A DNA stretch of 64,000 nt from contig CBDANO010000004.1 in NCBI GenBank assembly GCA_965197665.1, positions 1-64,000 on the forward strand, in the 5' to 3' direction. The notes below the pieces were generated by a model. That model worked only from the letters and a program-made list of their open reading frames with translations. It was not told the origin of the DNA and ran no database searches. Below, one piece after another: positions 25,304-32,782 of this stretch. A program made the translations under genes and the position numbers. The stretch comes from CBDANO01 sp965197665 (GTDB lineage Bacteria > Chloroflexota > Dehalococcoidia > Lucifugimonadales > UBA3495). Each line of letters opens with the position of its first letter. Position 1 is the stretch's first letter.

Positions 25304-26761
25304 CTATCCGAGGAAGCGACGGAGATGGGCAGCCTCTTCAACGTAGTGCGGAACGTTCACGGTTGTGTTGTCATGGTTGATGCTGGCCCATATTGCGCTG
25401 GTCAGCCCTTCGTGTACTCGGTCAAGCTCGTCGGTGAACTGTGCCAATAAGCGCAAGTACGGTTCGCCCAGCAGTTCCTTCACGTGACGTTCATTGGCGA
25501 AGCGCAGGCTTGCGCGGAGGTCATCGTCTAGGCTGGGGTAGACCTCCCGAACTAAAGCAAGGTCAGTTTTGGTGAGGGAGGCTAGCCCTAAGAGTTCCGG
25601 CGGAACGCCAACAGAGTAAAGCGAAGCGGCGAAGCCTATAGCGCGAGGGAGCGTCACCCCACCGACGCCACCCAGAGTGCGGCCATAGCCAAAAAGGCCG
25701 ACATGGAGCTTACGCTCACGTCGCTTGGGCACGTGGGCCGACACAGTTCTGATGACACTGGTCAACTGCTGTACGTGCGCTTGGTATTCGGCAGTGGTCC
25801 TGTCTATTATCGCGCGGGCGCTCTCTTGGTCAATGGGTATGGGATCGCCGCGCTGGTGAGCCCGTATCTTCGCGATGCCTTCGCGGACAGTTTTCTTATC
25901 GTAATCGTACTTGAATGCGGATTGAACCGTGAAGGTCTGGGCACTGGGATACTCGCTCAGGACACGTTCGACATTGACGGGGTTCAGGTGGCCCCGAAAG
26001 GGTACGGAACCGGCTCCGATGATGGGAAACAAGGACAGCCCCAATCTTCCTTCGAGATCATGGAGACGGAGCAGAGCCACTTTCAGGATTAGTTCAGCGG
26101 CCACTATACCGTAGTTGAGAGCCGTATCACTCCTGGCAAGAAACACTCGCTGGAATGGCAGGTCCCTGTTCTGTACATACTTCTCGACAATCTGGTCGCA
26201 ATAGAGCAGGTGCTCCATGTCCTCAATGAGAGGAATCACTCGGACACGCTTTGGGAAGAACTCCCCCACCCAGTCCTTGACAGATTTGCCGTCGAGCAGC
26301 GTGTGGTCTTCCTGGCCGACGACCACCTTTCGGTAATAGGCCTCGATCAGGGAAAGTTCTTCAGCCGAGGTTGTGAGGGGAAGAATTACCTCCTGAATGG
26401 GAGAGATGTTTTCCTCACCGTAGAAGCTTAGCGCCATATCCCAGGCCGAGGGTATGCTCTGGAGCGCCTCGACCATGGACTTGCGCATGTCACGCTCGAC
26501 GCGTGGATTAGGCACACGCAGCGTCAATGCTACGTTACGCCCAAGTTGGAACTCCTTTTGGAAGAGGTGGGGGTAACCTGTAAGAAGCTTCCGCACGACT
26601 TGGTTGTCGGCTTCCTTTCCTTCGGAGTCCCACATTTGCTCATCACAGCCTAAGGCGAACACATGGACAGCCTCGTCTACTTCGCCGTCACCCCTCAGGA
26701 CTCCTGCATCGTCGGCAAAAGGGGCCGGCGTAGCGTTATCCGGGTGTTGGGTACTCATCAC
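25304..26761 (-). CDS. ppcA: Archaeal-type phosphoenolpyruvate carboxylase, 5' end lost at IS630
   Basis: Converts PEP and bicarbonate to oxaloacetate (anaplerosis). It belongs to the short archaeal-type family, not the long bacterial Ppc: STQHPDNATPAPF, ALGCDEQMWDSEGKEADNQV, FLARSDTALNYGI, IIGAGSVPFRGHLNP and VQSAFKYDYDK are visible. The 485 residues cover nearly the whole family length. In-frame codons before the ATG read VPRV, giving PRVMSTQHPDN as in full-length homologs, and then run into the IS630 end at 26772. The native start is therefore lost; translation from the ATG at 26761 would lack only a few residues. Confidence 0.9.
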   Translation of the reverse strand: MMSTQHPDNATPAPFADDAGVLRGDGEVDEAVHVFALGCDEQMWDSEGKEADNQVVRKLLTGYPHLFQKEFQLGRNVALTLRVPNPRVERDMRKSMVEALQSIPSAWDMALSFYGEENISPIQEVILPLTTSAEELSLIEAYYRKVVVGQEDHTLLDGKSVKDWVGEFFPKRVRVIPLIEDMEHLLYCDQIVEKYVQNRDLPFQRVFLARSDTALNYGIVAAELILKVALLRLHDLEGRLGLSLFPIIGAGSVPFRGHLNPVNVERVLSEYPSAQTFTVQSAFKYDYDKKTVREGIAKIRAHQRGDPIPIDQESARAIIDRTTAEYQAHVQQLTSVIRTVSAHVPKRRERKLHVGLFGYGRTLGGVGGVTLPRAIGFAASLYSVGVPPELLGLASLTKTDLALVREVYPSLDDDLRASLRFANERHVKELLGEPYLRLLAQFTDELDRVHEGLTSAIWASINHDNTTVNVPHYVEEAAHLRRFLG

Positions 26762-26776
26762 TCTGGGGACTAGTAC

Positions 26777-27486
26777 TCAGTCAACCGTAAAATCGGAAGG
26801 GTAAAGGCGGTGAAGTTTGGTTCGTGCGTTCCGGGTGTTGAACCGCCAGTTGATGGTGGTTTTGGCGGCGTTGCGCTCTGTGACCAGAGCATCGACTTCC
26901 CTCCTGAGGGCCTCCTCGCCGGAGAGCCGCTGCTTCAGGCAGGCTCGGGACAGGATGCTGAACTCGATTTCCGCCATATTCAGCCAACTGCCGTGCTTGG
27001 GGGTGTAGTGAAACTCCAGCCGCCTGGGCAATCCTCCGGGCTTCCTCCGCCGGGAAAGTCTCGTACAGCGACGTCGTTCGATGGGTGTTCAGATTGTCCA
27101 AGACAACCCTTACCACCTCGGCTTCCGGGTAGGCTTCATCCGCCAGCCAGCGCATCCGGCGGGCGAAGTCTTGCATCGTGCGCCGCTCCGTGACCGCCAC
27201 CTCTCGCCAACCGGCCAAGGGCTCACAGGCCAAGAACAGGTTGCGGGTACCCTCCCGCCGGTATTCGTAGTCCTGCCGCAGCGGAAGTCCCGGCCGGGGC
27301 GGCAGAGCGAGCTGGGTCTCCGCCAACAACTGGGTGGAGGTCTCATCAAAGCAGACCACCGGACGTTGGGGGTCATAGGGTTCGGCGTAGAGGTCCAGGA
27401 CATCCTCCATGTGGGCCACGAAGTCGGCGCTCACCTTGGGAATGCACCACTCCTTCTTCTGCCACGGCTTGAGGGCGTTTTTTTCA
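26777..27486 (-). pseudogene. IS630 transposase orfB (copy 1), frameshifted
   Basis: Catalytic part of the IS630 transposase, normally reached by -1 frameshifting at an A7 run (27478-27484 on this strand). It contains VVCFDETSTQLLAE (first Asp), VRVVLDNLNTHRT (second Asp) and HYTPKHGSWLNMAEIEFSIL (Glu). Near 27026 one base is inserted relative to copy 2 (ARRIAQ-A-RLEFHY), which breaks the frame between the second Asp and the catalytic Glu, so this copy is probably dead. Confidence 0.85.
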
Positions 27487-27925
27487 GGTGCAGCCGCACC
27501 CCCTCGTGGGACATGGAGAGCGCCAGCCCCAACTCCACCACCTTGCCCGCCAGCAGACGCAGGGTCCAGTGGTCATGCCCTTCCGGCGGCGGGCTGCAGG
27601 CCAAGGCTATCAGGTGGGCTTCGCCCCGATCGTCCAACTTCCGGGGCCGGTTGGCTTGGGGATGGTCCTGTAAGACCCCCTCCAACCCTTCTTCGGCAAA
27701 GCGCTGCTTGACCCGGTATACGGTGCTCAGGGCCACATCCAAGGCTTCCGCCACCTGGGGCGCCGCCCAACCGTCGTCGCTCTTTAGGAGAATCCGCGCT
27801 CTAGCGGTCACTCGGGCTGAGTTTTTGCCCACCCGGACCAGTCGCTGGAGCCCTTCCCGTTGTTCCGGCGCCAGCCCCACGGCGTATTTGTCCCTGACCA
27901 TCACTGCCACCCCCGCCATCAACAC
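27431..27925 (-). CDS. IS630 transposase orfA (copy 1)
   Basis: N-terminal DNA-binding part of the IS630 transposase. HTH segments GWAAPQVAEALDVALSTVYR and RFAEEGLEGVLQDHPQANRP are typical. The zero frame passes the slippery A7 (LHLKK) and ends GRRRSGAFPR soon after. The -1 product would continue NALKPWQKKEWCIPKVSADF into orfB. Confidence 0.8.
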   Translation of the reverse strand: MLMAGVAVMVRDKYAVGLAPEQREGLQRLVRVGKNSARVTARARILLKSDDGWAAPQVAEALDVALSTVYRVKQRFAEEGLEGVLQDHPQANRPRKLDDRGEAHLIALACSPPPEGHDHWTLRLLAGKVVELGLALSMSHEGVRLHLKKTPSSRGRRRSGAFPR

Positions 27926-27998
27926 TTCTCACCAGACAGGATAGCTCAATTGGCCTCTTTCTTAAACAAATCCCAAAACCAAGTTGACTGAGTACTAG

Positions 27999-28747
27999 GG
28001 GCCAAACATCCAGACGCGAAAATCGAACGGCAACATCCCGCACCGTTCTCTTTCACTGACATCAGTCGCCTCGTTAAGTTCTTCACGAAACGCGGCCAGG
28101 TCGTTCTCGACCCGTTCGTTGGGATAGGTTCAACCCTGAAGGCGTGTGCTCTTGAGGGGCGCAAGGGCATCGGGATTGAACTCAACCCGCACTTTGCCGG
28201 GCTGACCAGGGAGCGCATCCACACGGAAGTGCGGGATATGTTTTCCACTTCTGACGACCAGCAAGTCCTGGAGGGCGACGCCCGAGATCTCCTGCCCGTC
28301 ATCGCAGACGAGTGCGTCGATTTCATTGTCACCAGTCCCCCCTACTGGGCGATTCTAAAAAAAGAGGACCATAAAGTCCGCCAAGAGCGAATTGCCAATG
28401 GACTCTCCACAGACTACGGAAACGACCCAAGAGACTTAGGACAGATATCGAGCTACGAAGAGTTTCTGCAAGAGCTTACGGGTATCTTCTCGGAGTGCAG
28501 ACGTGTCCTCAAACGCGGCAAGTTCATGGCCATCGTCGTCAGCGACTTCCGCGACAAGTCGCGCTACGTGATGTTTCACTCGGACCTCGCACAGGCTCTG
28601 GAAACAATCGGGCTAGAAATGCGCGGTCTCAAAGTGCTGTATCAGCGCCATAAGAAAGTCTATCCCTACGGCTACCCTTACTCCTACGTTCCAAACATCC
28701 ACCATCAGTACATCCTGATCCTACAGAGACCAAAGGCGGAAGTATGA
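27999..28747 (+). CDS. DNA methyltransferase (N6/N4 type), 5'-truncated by IS630
   Basis: Amino-methyltransferase of the N6_N4_Mtase family. The frame is open from the IS630 border (27992) and reads AKHPDAKIERQHPAPFSFTD then VVLDPFVGIGSTLKACALEG (AdoMet motif I), later DFIVTSPPYWAIL (catalytic motif IV SPPY). There is no start codon before motif I; the first is GTG 28229, which would lose it. The original N-terminus was removed at the IS630 junction, so activity is doubtful. The stop overlaps the next methyltransferase by 4 bases (ATGA). Confidence 0.82.
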
Positions 28748-29520
28748 GCCAACAAATCGTACTAGGTGATTGCATCGAAGGAATGAAGAAGCTCGGAGAC
28801 GGAGCATTCAACCTCATCATTGCCGACCCACCTTACAATCTCGATAAGGACTTCGGGCTTTGGAAGGAGGCCGAACGACGGGTAGAGTGGAAGAACTGGA
28901 TGGAAGAGTGGCTTAGCGAAGCCCTGCGCGTCCTCTCGGATCGGGGGAACATTTTCGTCTATGGTATCCACCGCCACCAATGCTGGGTTCAATGCATGAT
29001 GTATGAACTCGGATTTTTGTATCGTCGCCAAATCATCTGGCACTACGAGAATGGCTTCGCAGGTTACGGCGAGCGCTCGCTCAACGCCTGCTACGAGTCG
29101 CTCCTCTGGTTCTCGAAGACAGACGACTACATTTATCATCCGATTCGTGAACCCTACAAGAGCAAGGATCGCTTGAAGTACAAGGTCACCAAGAACGGAA
29201 AGGTCTGGTCCCCGCATCCTGAGGGCCGCTTGGCGGGGGACGTATGGTCGTTTCCAACCCTGGCAGGCCGACGATTCCGGGATGAAAAGGTTGACCACCC
29301 CACTCAGAAGCCGCTATCCATATCTACCCGGCTCGTCAGACACTTCTCCGGCTCTGGCGAGACGGTCCTTGTCCCCTTTGCCGGCAGCGGCACCGAGTGC
29401 GTTGCGGCTGTAGAGGAGGGACGGGGGTATCTGGGTTTTGAACTCAATCCGGTCTATATCGAGCTGGCGCAACAGCGTCTTGCGAACGTCGGCGAGCAAA
29501 TGAGGGCAGCGCTCATTTAG
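28744..29520 (+). CDS. Site-specific DNA adenine methyltransferase
   Basis: 258-residue beta-class methyltransferase, complete. Catalytic motif IV is LIIADPPYNLDKDFG (near residue 30); the AdoMet motif I VLVPFAGSGTECVAA and HPTQKPL segment come after it, the order of the beta class. ATGA overlap with the upstream methylase gene suggests both served one restriction-modification or orphan methylation system, perhaps modifying the two strands of an asymmetric site. No endonuclease is recognisable next to them. Confidence 0.9.
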   Translation: MSQQIVLGDCIEGMKKLGDGAFNLIIADPPYNLDKDFGLWKEAERRVEWKNWMEEWLSEALRVLSDRGNIFVYGIHRHQCWVQCMMYELGFLYRRQIIWHYENGFAGYGERSLNACYESLLWFSKTDDYIYHPIREPYKSKDRLKYKVTKNGKVWSPHPEGRLAGDVWSFPTLAGRRFRDEKVDHPTQKPLSISTRLVRHFSGSGETVLVPFAGSGTECVAAVEEGRGYLGFELNPVYIELAQQRLANVGEQMRAALI

Positions 29521-29920
29521 AGGGGCGGTAGGCACCTGCATACGGCTCCCACGCCGGAATTGAGTCCGACAGGTGATGCCTCATCGCAGGCAGCAAGTCA
29601 GTGTAATCCGGCGACGTGACGAACAGGTCTCCCGTCAACCCTTCTATTGTCTCGAACTCCCACAGTACAGCCAGCAGAGCGCCGACCGTCACTGTGCGGC
29701 AACGCAGGTTCAGAACCTTCTCTATGTCACTCATCACCCGGAAGTATTCGGACCGGGCGTTGGGTAGGCTGGTTATTATGCTCACCGGGTCGATACTCGC
29801 TACCTCGATACCGTAGCGCCCGTGAAGAACGGCGACGTCTTCCAGGAGTTCCCTGGGTGACTCCAGCACGGCGTTGCCGAGCTCAATTTCGAGCACGCCC
29901 AAACGCCCTTCGGCTGTAGC
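29513..29920 (-). CDS. Hypothetical protein, 5'-truncated by IS630 copy 2
   Basis: Convergent with the methyltransferase and overlapping it by 8 bases. The frame runs to the IS630 end at 29921 as ATAEGRLGVLEIELGNAVLE, so the original N-terminus is missing; a TTG at 29902 is the first start. The remainder (SPRELLEDVAVLHGRYGIEV, ARSEYFRVMSDIEKVLNLRC) looks like a genuine soluble protein. I do not recognise it. Position next to methyltransferases makes a defence role possible. Confidence 0.5.
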   Translation of the reverse strand, partial: ATAEGRLGVLEIELGNAVLESPRELLEDVAVLHGRYGIEVASIDPVSIITSLPNARSEYFRVMSDIEKVLNLRCRTVTVGALLAVLWEFETIEGLTGDLFVTSPDYTDLLPAMRHHLSDSIPAWEPYAGAYRPSK

Positions 29921-29964
29921 TAGTACCGTGTCCGGCTATTTTTGATAAATATAAGAAAGTATAT

Positions 29965-30143
29965 AATTGAGCTTGTCTCAGAAGTAGTGACGAAGGCTTT
30001 GACCTCGTTCGTTCAAAACGACATAGGGTCTTAACAGCGTCCCTTACAGTCGTATATCGCAGTACTTTCAGGTATTGTTACGCCTATAGCCGCACCATTT
30101 TGCCGCAGACAGGAGCGCGGAGACTTCTGAGACAAGCTCAATT
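29965..30143 (+). mobile_element. 179-bp MITE with IS1182-type ends, nested in IS630
   Basis: Perfect 21-base inverted ends AATTGAGCTTGTCTCAGAAGT (29965-29985; inverted at 30123-30143). They match the left end of the IS1182-family copy at 48481 (AATTGAGCCTGTCTCAGAAGT) with one difference. No coding capacity. Probably mobilised by that transposase. Confidence 0.8.
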
Positions 30144-30175
30144 GAGGCATTCTTTGATTGTGGGGGGTGGGGGGA

Positions 30176-30646
30176 ATGCCTGCCAAGTTATATCGAGTGA
30201 ACTTGACCCGAGAAGAGCGGGAACATCTGTTGGGTATTACCCGGCGCGGCAAATCCTCGGGACGTAAAGTGAAGCGGTCTTTGATTTTGTGTAAAGCCGA
30301 TGAAGGCCTTACCGACCAGCAGGTGGCGGAAGCTCTGATGGTGGGTCCCGCCACGGTGGGCCGGGTGCGGCAGCGTTTCGTGGAAGGCGGGTTGAAGCGC
30401 GCCCTTGATGACCTGCCGCGGCCGGGGCAACGGCGCAAACTGGATGGAAAGCAGGAAGCCCACCTGGTGGCCGTGGCCTGCAGCGCGCCCCCGGAAGGCC
30501 ACGTCCGCTGGACGTTGCGATTGCTTGCCGACCAGGCGGTGGAACTGGAGTTGACCGGCTCCATCTCCCGGGAGACGGTCAGGCAGGTGTTGAAAAAAAC
30601 GAACTCAAGCCGTGGCGGAAGAAGGAGTGGTGCATCCCCAAGGTGA
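30176..30646 (+). CDS. IS630 transposase orfA (copy 2)
   Basis: DNA-binding N-terminal half: MPAKLYRVNLTREEREHLLG, then HTH GLTDQQVAEALMVGPATVGR. The frame reaches the slippery run GAAAAAAAC (A7 at 30593-30599) as VLKK and ends SGASPR. The ATG at 30176 follows a G-rich leader (GGGGTGGGGGG). Confidence 0.85.
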   Translation: MPAKLYRVNLTREEREHLLGITRRGKSSGRKVKRSLILCKADEGLTDQQVAEALMVGPATVGRVRQRFVEGGLKRALDDLPRPGQRRKLDGKQEAHLVAVACSAPPEGHVRWTLRLLADQAVELELTGSISRETVRQVLKKTNSSRGGRRSGASPR

Positions 30647-31293
30647 GCGCCGAGTTCGTAGCCTGCATGGAGGACGTGCTGGACCTCTACGCGGAACCCT
30701 ATGACCCCAAGCGGCCCGTAGCCTGTTTCGACGAGACCTCCAAGCAGTTGGTGTCGGAGAAGCGGGAGCCCATCCCGGCCAAGGCGGGACGGCGGGAGCG
30801 GTTTGATTACGAGTACCAGCGCAACGGGACCCGGAACTTGTTCATGATTTGTGAGCCGTTGGCGGGCTGGAGGCATGTGGCAGTGACCGGGCGTCGCACC
30901 ATGGAAGACTTCGCCCATCAGATGCGCTGGCTGGCGGATGCCGCCTACCCAGAAGTAGAGAAGGTCCGGGTGGTGCTGGACAACCTGAACACTCATAGAG
31001 CCGCCTCCCTGTACGAGACCTTTGAGCCAAAGGAGGCCAGACGGGTGATCCAACGGCTGGAGTTTCACTATACTCCCAAGCATGGGAGTTGGCTCAACAT
31101 GGCAGAGATTGAGTTCAGCGTCTTCAGCAACCAATGTTTGAATCGCCGCATTGAAGATGAGGGATCGCTCAAACGGGAAATCGCAGCCTTGGAGACCGAA
31201 CGAAATCAGGCTGGGGCAACCATCGACTGGAGATTCTCTACCACCAATGCCCGGAACAAGCTTCGGCATATCTATCCATCGGTTTCACACTGA
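30593..31293 (+). CDS. IS630 transposase orfB (copy 2), made by -1 frameshift
   Basis: Catalytic half, in the -1 frame relative to orfA. After the A7 slip the fusion reads KNELKPWRKKEWCIPKVSAE and continues to VACFDETSKQLV (Asp), RVVLDNLNTHRA (Asp) and YTPKHGSWLNMAEIEFSVFS (Glu). Unlike copy 1 this frame is uninterrupted, so the element looks active apart from its nested MITE. A separate GTG start at 30643 would omit the linker. Confidence 0.85.
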
Positions 31294-32270
31294 CACGGTA
31301 CTAGGCCCCAGGTATCCACGAGGCTGTGCATCATCTGGCTGACCCGTCCCTCGGAGACGCCGAGCCAGCAGGCCAGGTGCTCACGGGGGATCACCGGGTG
31401 GTCGGTGATTAGGTCGAGCGTCCGCTTCTCCGACGGGCTGACGCCGAAGGCCGGCGCAGACTGCGCCATGCGCTCGGGGTCGGGAATGGACGCACGCTTC
31501 CGCTCCGGCGACTGGGCTCCAGGCCCTCCGCCGCGGCTGGCGTAGGCGCTCACCGTCTCCAGCGTGTAGTACGTGAGTCCGAACAGCCCCGTGGGTTCGC
31601 ACCAGAGGCGCAGGTCCCGTCTTTCGAGGGCGTCCCTGGACTCCACGGCAACGTAGCAGTCACGGAGGTCGTTGTTGATGCAGAACCTCGCCGTCCGCCG
31701 AAGCTCCCATGCGCTCGGCACAAGGATCAGGACGGTGCCGGGACGCCGCCCGTGGCTGTACTGCGCTATGGCCCTCAACCGGTCGTAGAGCGACCGGCGA
31801 CGCAGGGCGAGGCCCTGGCGCACCACGCCAAAGCTGCGGCCGTCGTGGAGCGCGATGGTGGCGTCGAAGCGGCCCCTGCGGTGGAATTCCACGTGGGACC
31901 GGAGCCCGTCGATGCCGGGGGAGAGTGACGCGGCGAGACGGTAGACGCTGGCCACCGCGTCCATCCTGCGGATGAGCAGCGTCAGCCACTCCCTGGACAC
32001 CGGGTAGGCCCGCACGAAGTCCGAGGGGGTCTCGAAGCCGAGAAACCCGGCAGTCTCGCGAATGCCGTTGGCGGTCAGGTGGTATCTCTGGCTTGAAGGC
32101 AGGTGCCCGGTGCCGTGGCTCACCCGCCCGGTGATGCCGTCGGCCAGCAGGTCGGCCAGGGCTCGGTGAACGGTCGCGTGCGGCTCGCCGAGAATGCCCG
32201 CCAGCTCCGTCGAGTCGACGAAGGGCGTCCGGCTGAGGGCGTCGAGCAGCTGTCGGTCGGAGATTGCCAT
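31272..32270 (-). CDS. Winged-helix regulator (replication-relaxation-like), 3' end altered by IS630
   Basis: About 332 residues. The N-terminal winged helix (MAISDRQLLDALSRTPFVDS, ELAGILGEPHATVHRALADL, LPSSQRYHLTANGI) is followed by a middle domain (RRGRFDATIALHDGRSFGVV) and a second C-terminal wHTH (CWLGVSEGRVSQMMHSLVDT), the layout of replication-relaxation-like proteins. The last nine residues come from the IS630 end. It diverges from the type I restriction operon. A paralog truncated to the first 85 residues lies at 59933-60223 beside the other restriction locus. The ATG at 32270 gives the same start as that paralog. Confidence 0.75.
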   Translation of the reverse strand: MAISDRQLLDALSRTPFVDSTELAGILGEPHATVHRALADLLADGITGRVSHGTGHLPSSQRYHLTANGIRETAGFLGFETPSDFVRAYPVSREWLTLLIRRMDAVASVYRLAASLSPGIDGLRSHVEFHRRGRFDATIALHDGRSFGVVRQGLALRRRSLYDRLRAIAQYSHGRRPGTVLILVPSAWELRRTARFCINNDLRDCYVAVESRDALERRDLRLWCEPTGLFGLTYYTLETVSAYASRGGGPGAQSPERKRASIPDPERMAQSAPAFGVSPSEKRTLDLITDHPVIPREHLACWLGVSEGRVSQMMHSLVDTWGLVPCQCETDG

Positions 32271-32460
32271 GTTTGAAAACTCACTCCTTGGCACCTCGCA
32301 TTTGTACATCTGATGGACTCTCAGGATTTGCTCAACTACCCATTGTCGCCGGGAAAAGGCGTCGTTTGTAATGCCTTGCAGGCCAGTGTGCCCAAGTCGA
32401 CTTTGTAGTAAGGAGTCGAGCGTAGTGCTGAGTTAGACCCTGCTTGACTGGCGAACGGCA

Positions 32461-32506
32461 TTGACTTGAGCCAGCCTTGGGCCGTATCCTTGGACAGTAT
32501 CCAAGG
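32461..32506 (+). promoter_or_regulatory. Promoter with overlapping palindrome upstream of the hsd operon
   Basis: TTGACT (32461-32466) and TATCCT (32485-32490), 18 bases apart, form a plausible sigma-70 promoter. The perfect palindrome CCTTGGA-CAGTA-TCCAAGG (32488-32506) overlaps the -10 and the start region, and another CCTTGG lies in the spacer at 32475. A repressor bound here would block transcription; the divergent winged-helix protein is the obvious candidate. Confidence 0.5.
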
Positions 32507-32534
32507 CTATCCAGAATAGCTTGTTGGGAGGGAG

Positions 32535-32777
32535 ATGACAATGGCTTCAACTGATCGCCTGCTGCCGACGGGCGAATGTTGGTGCGGGTGCGGCAGCGAT
32601 ACGGCCATTGGCTCGTTTTTCCTGCCGGGCCACGACAAGACCGCCGAGTCAGCGGTGATCTCCGTCGAGTACGGCGGAGTCCCGGAGTTTCTGGACCGTC
32701 ACGGCTATGGACCCGGTGGCAAGAATGCTAGGGAGGAAGTTGCGGAGTGGCGAGCCAAAGGAAAGCGAGTGAGGTAA
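32535..32777 (+). CDS. Small Cys-containing protein at head of the restriction operon
   Basis: 80 residues. The N-terminal LLPTGECWCGCGSDTAIGSF FLPGHD places three Cys and a His in a short stretch, suggesting metal binding; the C-terminus is basic (EEVAEWRAKGKRVR). GGGAGGGAG precedes the ATG at 32535 (a second ATG is at 32541). It ends 5 bases before hsdM, so it is in the operon. Function unknown; a regulatory or anti-restriction role is only a guess. Confidence 0.65.
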   Translation: MTMASTDRLLPTGECWCGCGSDTAIGSFFLPGHDKTAESAVISVEYGGVPEFLDRHGYGPGGKNAREEVAEWRAKGKRVR

Positions 32778-32782
32778 GGACA

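Larger units (their letters stand above)
26772..27997 (-). mobile_element. IS630-family element (copy 1)
   Basis: Transposase genes lie between inverted ends TAGTACTCAGTCAAC (26771-26785) and GTTGACTGAGTACTA (27983-27997), with the TA target dinucleotide typical of IS630. The two flanks are the truncated 5' ends of PEP carboxylase and of a methyltransferase, so the insertion was accompanied by loss of host DNA. Confidence 0.85.
29921..31303 (+). mobile_element. IS630-family element (copy 2) with a nested MITE
   Basis: Ends TAGTACCGTGTCCGGCT (29921-29937) and, on the other strand from 31303, TAGTACCGTGTCAGTGTG are inverted and carry the TA dinucleotide. The transposase frames fill 30176-31293. 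Between the left end and orfA a 179-bp MITE has inserted. The right border truncates the 3' end of the regulator gene on the minus strand. Confidence 0.85.

Noticed and set aside
27999..28043. Minus-strand extension RDVAVRFSRLDVWPLV as the native N-terminus of PEP carboxylase
   Set aside because: The plus-strand frame of the methyltransferase over the same bases (IERQHPAPFSFTDISRLVKF) is far more convincing, so this is an antisense shadow.
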